A stretch of 64,000 nucleotides of DNA, taken from assembly GCF_003860215.1 (NCBI RefSeq), contig NZ_RQYH01000006.1:62001-126000 (forward strand), read 5' to 3'. This DNA is from Desulfovibrio sp. OH1186_COT-070. GTDB taxonomy: Bacteria > Desulfobacterota > Desulfovibrionia > Desulfovibrionales > Desulfovibrionaceae. The position numbers and the translations under genes are program-made. Numbering within the stretch: the stretch's first letter is position 1; the number at the start of each line of letters is the position of its first letter. The notes below the pieces were generated by a model. The model was not told the origin of the DNA. It ran no database searches and saw nothing but the letters and a program-made list of their open reading frames with translations. This document shows, in pieces, positions 58,288 through 64,000 of the stretch.

Positions 58288-59130
58288 TCACAGATTGTCG
58301 ATACTGCGCCGCCAAGGACAGAATTTGCGTTCCAGCAGGGCCAGCGCCTGCGATGTGCACCATGCCGCGGCCGCAATGAGGATCATGCCGCTCAGCACCA
58401 GAGCGGGCTGGTGGGTATCCATGCCGCGCTTGATGAGAAAGCCGATGCCCTCACGGGCATTCATCAACTCCGCAGCCAGCACGCACGTCCAGGCAATGCT
58501 CATGGAAATCTGCAACCCGGCAAAAACCGCAGGAAAAGACGCGGGAAAGGAAACCTGGAAGATCTCGTCCTTCCTGTTGCCGCCGAGCACGCGGATCACG
58601 TCATACAGCTCCGGCTCCACAAGGCGTATGCCGTTATAGGCATTGAGCAGGCAGGGCACAAAGGTTCCCAGAATGATGATGAAAACCTTGGCCGACTCGC
58701 CCACGCCGAACCACAGAATGGCCAGCGACACCCAGGCAATGGGCGGCATGGGCTTGAGCAGGTCGAAGAGCGGCTTGACAATGGCATTGACGTATCTGTT
58801 GAGCGCCATGAAAAGCCCCAGGGGCACAGCCACCGCCGAAGCAAGGCTGAAGCCGATGACCACGCGCCGGGTACTGGCCCAGACATGGCCCCAAAGATCG
58901 GTGCCGCCGAACTTCATGGTGGTCAGCATGCCGAGTTGTGCCAGCACTTCCGACGGCCGGGCCAGCGAGTCGTCAAAAATTTTCAGAACAGCCACACGAT
59001 CCCAGAGAAAGAAGAAGGACAGCAGGGAAACCCCGTAGAGAAAATAGATATTGGTCAGAACGCGCATGACGGAAAAGGGCTGGGAATCCCTGACGGCGTT
59101 CACGGTTTCGTTGGCAATATTCGAACTCAT
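58288..59130 (-). CDS. ABC importer permease A, SsuC/TauC family
   Basis: 280 residues, about six membrane helices. The cytoplasmic coupling loop is AELYDVIRVLGGNRKDEIFQVSFPASFPAVFAG in overview (about residues 180-212), the EAA motif that touches the ATPase. LLKPMPPIAWVSLAILWFG is typical of TauC/SsuC. ATG 59130 has AGGAGG, and the gene begins two bases after the end of permease B. Clearly a different sequence from permease B, so the pore is probably a heterodimer. Confidence 0.88.
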   Translation of the reverse strand: MSSNIANETVNAVRDSQPFSVMRVLTNIYFLYGVSLLSFFFLWDRVAVLKIFDDSLARPSEVLAQLGMLTTMKFGGTDLWGHVWASTRRVVIGFSLASAVAVPLGLFMALNRYVNAIVKPLFDLLKPMPPIAWVSLAILWFGVGESAKVFIIILGTFVPCLLNAYNGIRLVEPELYDVIRVLGGNRKDEIFQVSFPASFPAVFAGLQISMSIAWTCVLAAELMNAREGIGFLIKRGMDTHQPALVLSGMILIAAAAWCTSQALALLERKFCPWRRSIDNL

Positions 59131-59132
59131 GC

Positions 59133-59927
59133 CTACCTCCTGATGCCCGCCAGCAGCGTCTTTTCCACATAGTCGATGATCACTCCGATAAGCGCACCGG
59201 ACAGGCCCACGCAGATCATGCCGAGCAACACAATATCCGGGCGTATGAGGCGGCCTCCCATGGTGATCAGATAGCCGAGCCCCGTGTCGGCAGCCAGCAG
59301 TTCCGCACCCACAAGGTTGGTCCAGCAGTAGGCCAGGGCGATCTGGAGAGCGCCAAAAACCATGGGCAGGGCCGAAGGAATGCACAATCCGGTGAATATC
59401 TGCCAGTCGCTGGCCCCGTAGGTGCGGGCCATCTGTATCAGGGCGGGATTGGTCATGCGCACGCCCACATAGGAGTTGATGACGCAGGGCACAATGCCCG
59501 CAATCCAGATGATGAACACCTTGCCGGTCAGGTCAATGCCGAACCAGAATACCGTCAGGGGAATCCAGGCAATGGGCGGTATGGGCCTGATGAGCTCAAA
59601 AACCGGCCGCACCAGCCCCTCCACCACCCGGAACCAACCCATGGCCAACCCCAGAGGAATGCCCACAAGCAGGGAAAGGCTGTATCCGAGAAAAGCCTCC
59701 TTGATGCTGGTCCAGATGTGGATGGAAAGCACAGCCCCGTCGGGCATGGGGTCGTGCAGTTTGGCGAGAAATGCCTGAAAAACCTGGGTGGGCGAAGCCA
59801 GAAGCTCGTTGGGAACAATGCCGTACACAACCACCGCCTGCCAGCCGAGAAAAAAAGCGGCAAGACTCATGACAGGCAGGATGGTCAGAAGCAGGGGCTG
59901 CTGTACTTTTACTTCTTGATAGGCCAT
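59133..59927 (-). CDS. ABC importer permease B, SsuC/TauC family
   Basis: 264 residues, about six membrane helices. IRPIPPIAWIPLTVFWFGI and the coupling loop ARTYGASDWQIFTGLCIPSA match the TauC/SsuC family. AGGAG precedes ATG 59927, and its stop lies two bases before permease A. It differs from permease A over its whole length. Together they should form a heterodimeric translocation path. Confidence 0.88.
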   Translation of the reverse strand: MAYQEVKVQQPLLLTILPVMSLAAFFLGWQAVVVYGIVPNELLASPTQVFQAFLAKLHDPMPDGAVLSIHIWTSIKEAFLGYSLSLLVGIPLGLAMGWFRVVEGLVRPVFELIRPIPPIAWIPLTVFWFGIDLTGKVFIIWIAGIVPCVINSYVGVRMTNPALIQMARTYGASDWQIFTGLCIPSALPMVFGALQIALAYCWTNLVGAELLAADTGLGYLITMGGRLIRPDIVLLGMICVGLSGALIGVIIDYVEKTLLAGIRR

Positions 59928-59970
59928 GCACAGTCTCCTTTCTTCAGTAATCCCCCAAAAATACTGTCCG

Positions 59971-60717
59971 TTACCACCAGCGGATCAGTTCCGTTACCTC
60001 CTTGCGCAGATCCACAAAACGGGGATCGGTCAGCTTGCGCGGCCTCTCCAGATCCACGCGCAGTTCCGCCTTGATGGTCGTCGGTTTGTTGGAGAGCACA
60101 AGAATGCGGTCCGCCACATAGACGGCTTCCTCAATATTGTGCGTGACAAAAAGGATGGTGCTCTTCAGGGTTCGCCAGAGATTGACCAGCTCATCCTCAA
60201 GGTAATAGCGCAGCTTGACGTCCAGTTGCCCGTACGGCTCATCCATGAGCAGCAGGTCGGGCTGTACGGCGAAAGCACGGGAAACTGCGATGCGCTGAAC
60301 CATGCTCGCGGATACCTGATTGGGATACAGATCAGCGCAGCTCGAAAGCCCCACCAGTTCCATGATGGCATCGCTGCGCTTCATGCGTTCGGCGCGGGGC
60401 ACGCCCTTGATCTCCATGCCGTAGGCCACGTTCTCGCGCACGGTACGCCAGGGGAGACAGGTCGGCTCCTGAAAGACATAGGAGATATTGTGTGTTTTGG
60501 GGTTGGCCTCCTGCCCGTCGATCAGAATATTGCCTTCCGTGGCGGGCATGAGCCTGGACAGCATATTGAGGAAGGTGGTTTTGCCGCATCCTGTGGGGCC
60601 GACAATGGCCACCAGTTCTCCCTTTGCCACGCTGAAGTTGATACCGTCAAGAACCGTCAGGGTGCCGAAACGCTTTGTCAGGTTGCGGACCTGAATTTTT
60701 GGTGTACTCTCTGACAC
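59971..60717 (-). CDS. ABC importer ATPase B (degenerate signature motif)
   Basis: 248 residues. Walker A GPTGCGKTT (40-48), Walker B LLMDEP (Asp159, Glu160) and H-loop FVTHN (His193) are intact. The signature, normally LSGGM, reads VSASM (135-139): both glycines are replaced. This complements ATPase A, whose signature is normal and H-loop altered. It starts with GTG 60717 after AAGGAG. The bases were read twice from the strand and no frameshift is involved. Confidence 0.88.
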   Translation of the reverse strand: MSESTPKIQVRNLTKRFGTLTVLDGINFSVAKGELVAIVGPTGCGKTTFLNMLSRLMPATEGNILIDGQEANPKTHNISYVFQEPTCLPWRTVRENVAYGMEIKGVPRAERMKRSDAIMELVGLSSCADLYPNQVSASMVQRIAVSRAFAVQPDLLLMDEPYGQLDVKLRYYLEDELVNLWRTLKSTILFVTHNIEEAVYVADRILVLSNKPTTIKAELRVDLERPRKLTDPRFVDLRKEVTELIRWW

Positions 60718-60881
60718 AAAAACTCCTTTGTGGTAAAGGTCTACAACAAAATATCATTTCTCCCTTGCGATGCATTGCTCCGGCAGAGCCGCTTTTTTTC
60801 GGGCGGCTCTGCCACAAACTTCCGTTACAGCCGTGGCCTTGTGACTAACGCCCTACCACGGTTTGCGGGTCCACGTCCATG
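60718..60881. other. Spacer between TRAP and ABC genes
   Basis: 164 bp. Contains a hairpin with 11-bp perfect arms (60782-60792 / 60803-60813) and no T-run after it on the minus strand. No clear promoter for the ABC genes found. Confidence 0.4.
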
Positions 60882-61919
60882 CTATTCGGCGGCTTCCCCG
60901 GCCCAGGGCTGCTTGCCGCAGGCTGTCAGGTACTTGTTGATGGCTTCCTTGCCACCCACAAATTCGGCCATCTGGGGCCAGACTTTTTCCAGGGCGACTT
61001 TCTTCCACTCTTCCTCATCTTCCAGTCGGGAAATTTTGACGCCAGCAGCCTCCAGTTCCTGTTTGACATTTTCAGCCTGCGCGATCTGAAATGCCAGAGC
61101 CTTCTCCTGGGCGTATGCGCCCGCTTCGAGCAGAATCTGCCGCTGCTCCGGCGTCAGCTTTGCAAAAACACGTTCGCTGATGACCAGCGGCTGGAGATGG
61201 TAGGTATGGTATGTTTCGGTGATGAACTTCTGGTTGGCCTCATGAAACTTCATGGCCTTGAAGCCGATGTACCCGTAGCTCTGACCATCCACATCGCCGG
61301 ATTGCAGGGCATTGAAGGTCGCGGCCCACGGCAGAAAGGACGGAATGGCCCCAAAAGCCTTGTAGGTAGCGGCCATGACCGCGTTTTGCGGCACGCGGAT
61401 CACCAGGCCCTTCATGTCTTTCAGCCGGGTAACCGGATGCTTGTCGTTGGAGATGAAGCGAAATCCGCAGTACGTCCAGGTCAGCACGCGAAATCCCGCA
61501 TTGGAGGCCATCTTGTTCAGCACTTCGGCGGGCGCGCCGGTGGTGCCCGCCACAACTTCGTCCAAATCGGCAAACATGTAGGGCAGGGTCAGGAGGGCAA
61601 ATTCCTTGGCCAGGGGCACAAGATTGGCGATGCCGCCGAGCGCCATGTCAAGGCTGCCTTTCTGCACCCTGCGAAAACGCTCGCCTTCATCATCGCCTGG
61701 TGAAGTGCCGTAGGTGGAAACAATCTGGACAGCACCGCCGGTTTTTTCTTTCACATATTCCTCAAAAGCCTTGCCCACAACGCCCATTTCCGAAGTTTCG
61801 GCATCGCCCATGGCGATTTTCAGCGTTATCTGCGGCGCAGGGGCCGGTTCCGCCGTGGCGGGACCAACACACAAAAAAAGACTCAGTGCCAGCAGAAGCA
61901 TGATTTTTGTGCAACTCAC
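60882..61919 (-). CDS. TRAP transporter binding protein DctP
   Basis: 345 residues. Signal peptide at about 1-23 (KIMLLLALSLFLCVGPATAE), then a DctP fold: KIAMGDAETSEMGVVGKAFEE, and GLVIRVPQNAVMAATYKAFGA with the arginine (in IRVP) that binds a carboxylate or sulfonate in this family. GTG 61919 is the start, with AGGAG upstream. It lies downstream of DctQM; a second DctP lies upstream of them. TRAP proteins of this kind bring in organic acids, including isethionate in some Desulfovibrio; the ligand here is unknown. Confidence 0.88.
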   Translation of the reverse strand: MSCTKIMLLLALSLFLCVGPATAEPAPAPQITLKIAMGDAETSEMGVVGKAFEEYVKEKTGGAVQIVSTYGTSPGDDEGERFRRVQKGSLDMALGGIANLVPLAKEFALLTLPYMFADLDEVVAGTTGAPAEVLNKMASNAGFRVLTWTYCGFRFISNDKHPVTRLKDMKGLVIRVPQNAVMAATYKAFGAIPSFLPWAATFNALQSGDVDGQSYGYIGFKAMKFHEANQKFITETYHTYHLQPLVISERVFAKLTPEQRQILLEAGAYAQEKALAFQIAQAENVKQELEAAGVKISRLEDEEEWKKVALEKVWPQMAEFVGGKEAINKYLTACGKQPWAGEAAE

Positions 61920-61986
61920 GGCTTTCTCCTCATCCTGCAGTAGTGTAGCGGAAACAAAGGCGGCGGAAAGCCCGCCGCCCCCTGAC

Positions 61987-63294
61987 TCACTCCAAGCCTG
62001 TGCCCATCAGGTTGGGCAAAAAGAGCGCGATATCCGGAAAGATGACCAGGATGGCGATGACAGCGATATTCATCGCCACCAGCGGAAGCGCCCTGAAGGA
62101 TATTTCCTCAAGAGAAATCTTGGCAATACCCGAGGCGATGAACATGTTTTCGCCCAGCGGCGGGGTGGAAAAACCGATGCCGCAGCAGCAGATGAGGATA
62201 ATGCCAAAATGGATGGGATCAACCCCGTAGGCTGTCATGATGGGCAGAAGCACGGGCGTCACCAGCATGATGATGGCCAGGGTTTCCATGAACATTCCCA
62301 GAAACAGCAGAAGAATGACCACAAAAAACCATACCAGATTCACATTGTCGGTGAAAGACAGTATCCAGTTGGCAATTTCCACCGGAATCCGGTACGAGGT
62401 GAGCAGGTAGCCGAAGGCCGTGGCCGTGAACACGAGCACGAGCACGCGCCCCGTCAGCCACGACGTGCCCCGGAGGGACGACATGAAGCTCGTGAGCGTC
62501 AGTTCCTGATGGATGAAAAGCCCCACGATGATTGTATAGATAATGGCCACAATGGCGGCTTCCGTGGGTGTGAAAATGCCCGCGTAAATACCGCCGAGGA
62601 TGATGATCGGAGCAAGGGCGGACCAAAAGCCGTCACGCAGGGAGTGGAGAAAAGCCTTCATGGACCAGCTCAGGCCGTCCAGCTGCCGTTTGCGGCACAG
62701 GAAAAAGTGCATGAGGCTCAAGCCGGTGGCGATGAGAATACCGGGCAGAACACCGGCCATGAACATCTTGGAAATACTCTGCTGGCCGGACACGCCGTAA
62801 ATGACCATGGGAATGCTCGGCGGAATGACAATGCCGATGCCGCCGGCCGTGGCGGTGGCCGCCGCGGCATAGCCGACATTGTAGCCGCGCTTGGCCATGG
62901 CCGGGATCATGAGCATGCCCACGGCGGCCGTAGTGGCCGGGCCGGAGCCGGAAATGGCGCCAAAAAACACGCAGGACAGTGTTGTGGAAATGGCCAGGCC
63001 GCCGGGCGTGGGGCCAACGATATTTTCGGCAATGTGCACGAGCCGCCGCGAGATGCCTGCCGCCTCCATGAGCGCGCCCGCCAGCACAAAGGCCGGCAGG
63101 GCCATGAGCGGAAAAGCCGTAAGCGAGGCAAAGGCCCGCTCGATCATGAGGCTGAGGTCAATGCCCAGCATGAAAAAACAGGCCATGGTCGCCACGCCAA
63201 GGGCCACCATGATGGGGCTGCCGATGAGCAAAAGCAGAAAAAAGACGCCAAAGAGCAAAAGGCCGATGCTGCCGGGAGAAAGGGCTTCCATCAT
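61987..63294 (-). CDS. TRAP transporter large permease DctM
   Basis: 435 residues, about 12 membrane helices. GSPIMVALGVATM and AISGSGPATTAAVG match the DctM family, which forms the Na+-coupled translocation channel. Two consecutive ATG codons begin it, the first overlapping the DctQ stop by 4 bp (ATGA). The tail LLPNLMGTGLE is normal for the family. Confidence 0.93.
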   Translation of the reverse strand: MMEALSPGSIGLLLFGVFFLLLLIGSPIMVALGVATMACFFMLGIDLSLMIERAFASLTAFPLMALPAFVLAGALMEAAGISRRLVHIAENIVGPTPGGLAISTTLSCVFFGAISGSGPATTAAVGMLMIPAMAKRGYNVGYAAAATATAGGIGIVIPPSIPMVIYGVSGQQSISKMFMAGVLPGILIATGLSLMHFFLCRKRQLDGLSWSMKAFLHSLRDGFWSALAPIIILGGIYAGIFTPTEAAIVAIIYTIIVGLFIHQELTLTSFMSSLRGTSWLTGRVLVLVFTATAFGYLLTSYRIPVEIANWILSFTDNVNLVWFFVVILLLFLGMFMETLAIIMLVTPVLLPIMTAYGVDPIHFGIILICCCGIGFSTPPLGENMFIASGIAKISLEEISFRALPLVAMNIAVIAILVIFPDIALFLPNLMGTGLE

Positions 63295-63839
63295 TGCTTG
63301 CCTCCTTCCGCCGTCATGAGCGTCTTCTGGCTTTCCTCGATGGCTTCCTGATCAGGATCCCGGATTTCTTTTTTGAGAACGAACTTGATGACGTTTACCT
63401 GCACAATACGTATGGCCATCAGCAGGAAGCTGAGCGGGAACACAAGGTAGACCATACCCAGATCCCAGTCCAGAGCGGGCGTGGCGTACGGAAACTCCAC
63501 CAGATCAAGAACCGCAATATAGCCCTGCCAGGCCATGATGAGTGAAAAGCAGAACCAGATCACATCGCCGATGAACATGCAAAGATCGCCAACCCATTTG
63601 GGTGCCTTGATAAACTGGACCGTCACGCGGTTCAGGGCGCACAGGCGTGTGGCATAGCACGCGCCGAACAGGATGAACCAGATAAAGGCAAAACGGGCGA
63701 TTTCTTCCGTCCACGGGAGCGACATGTCGATCTGCCGCAGAACAATCTGGAGAAAAATGATGGCAACAAAGAAGACCAGCAGAAACTGGCACAAATAACT
63801 CTCGAAATGGTCCAGCAGAGCCAGAATGAACTTTTTCAC
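63291..63839 (-). CDS. TRAP transporter small permease DctQ
   Basis: 182 residues, four membrane helices. LPWTEEIARFAFIWFILFG is the DctQ signature. Partner of DctM, whose start it overlaps. A hairpin (63917-63948) separates it from the upstream DctP gene. Confidence 0.92.
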   Translation of the reverse strand: MKKFILALLDHFESYLCQFLLVFFVAIIFLQIVLRQIDMSLPWTEEIARFAFIWFILFGACYATRLCALNRVTVQFIKAPKWVGDLCMFIGDVIWFCFSLIMAWQGYIAVLDLVEFPYATPALDWDLGMVYLVFPLSFLLMAIRIVQVNVIKFVLKKEIRDPDQEAIEESQKTLMTAEGGKQ

Positions 63840-63916
63840 GCTTGCTTTTCCTTGTCAGAGCAAATGGTCTTTTTTCCACGGAATGTCTGAAAAAATTCCG
63901 CAAGGCCACACACGCC

Positions 63917-63948
63917 GGGGCCGGTTCCGCACATGCGGTTCCGGCCCC
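63917..63948. other. Hairpin between DctP and DctQ genes
   Basis: An interrupted stem (8 bp, a TT/TT internal loop, then 4 bp) with a 4-nt loop. Such hairpins after a DctP gene often raise binding-protein yield relative to permeases; that is inference here. Confidence 0.45.
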
Positions 63949-63965
63949 GCATCCGTCATGACAGA

Positions 63966-64000
63966 TTATTTCCAGGCGTCCTTGCCGCACGCCTTCAGGT
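63966..64000 (-). CDS. Second TRAP binding protein DctP (C-terminus only)
   Basis: Only the last 11 codons are inside the window, ending LKACGKDAWK and a TAA at 63966-63968. The match to YLTACGKQPW at the end of the DctP at 60882 identifies it as a paralogue. The rest lies beyond the right edge. Confidence 0.65.
   Translation of the reverse strand, partial: LKACGKDAWK

Overview
The window is GC-rich, densely coded DNA with short intergenic gaps, and it looks like the chromosome of an anaerobic, probably sulfate- or sulfonate-respiring member of the Desulfovibrionaceae. That placement is inference, drawn from a one-chain pyruvate:ferredoxin oxidoreductase with Pta, AckA and AdhE, a SulP anion permease, SelB, a CoA-disulfide/persulfide reductase with a rhodanese tail, anaerobic thiamin synthesis through ThiH, and stacked TRAP and sulfonate-type ABC uptake genes. 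No rRNA, tRNA, CRISPR array, insertion sequence or prophage was recognised.

Layout. (1) 1-9373: a lipid/glycan biosynthesis island. A polyketide-synthase-type protein (acyltransferase, then carrier domain, running off the left edge) is divergent from an alpha-oxoamine synthase, which is followed by two paralogous GT4 glycosyltransferases around a polysaccharide-deacetylase-like protein and by a glutamine-dependent asparagine synthase-like enzyme. Start/stop overlaps suggest one operon. (2) 9503-10800: HtpX protease and a small lipoprotein. (3) 10892-18096, minus strand: valS, then rpsL-rpsG-fusA and argJ. (4) 18135-26137: a BPL_N-domain protein, a secreted RTX/VCBS protein followed by an orphan copy of its own C-terminal module, SfsA, a DUF1640-like protein, an aspartate aminotransferase, a Skp/OmpH-like lipoprotein and a lytic transglycosylase. 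(5) 26566-35271, plus strand: SulP permease, dihydrouridine synthase, IspH, CheV, SelB and the CoA-disulfide reductase-rhodanese. (6) 35341-45200, minus strand: the fermentation block por-pta-ackA-adhE (pyruvate to acetyl-CoA, then acetate plus ATP, or ethanol). (7) 45507-51124: an NFACT/RqcH-like protein, DksA, a PP-loop protein, and a chemoreceptor behind a very good sigma-28 (FliA) promoter. (8) 51370-54185: thiSGHF. (9) 54263-64000, minus strand: a solute-uptake block with two TRAP binding proteins and DctQM, then a NitT/TauT-type ABC importer with two different permeases and two different ATPases, a small membrane protein, its binding protein and a CoA-acylating aldehyde dehydrogenase.

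The most noteworthy observations are: the ABC importer whose two ATPases carry complementary defects (altered H-loop in one, altered signature motif in the other), predicting one canonical and one degenerate ATP site; the PKS/oxoamine-synthase/glycosyltransferase island, which may make a glycosylated aminoketone (sphingoid-like) lipid; and the orphan RTX C-terminal module lying in frame behind the stop of the intact gene.
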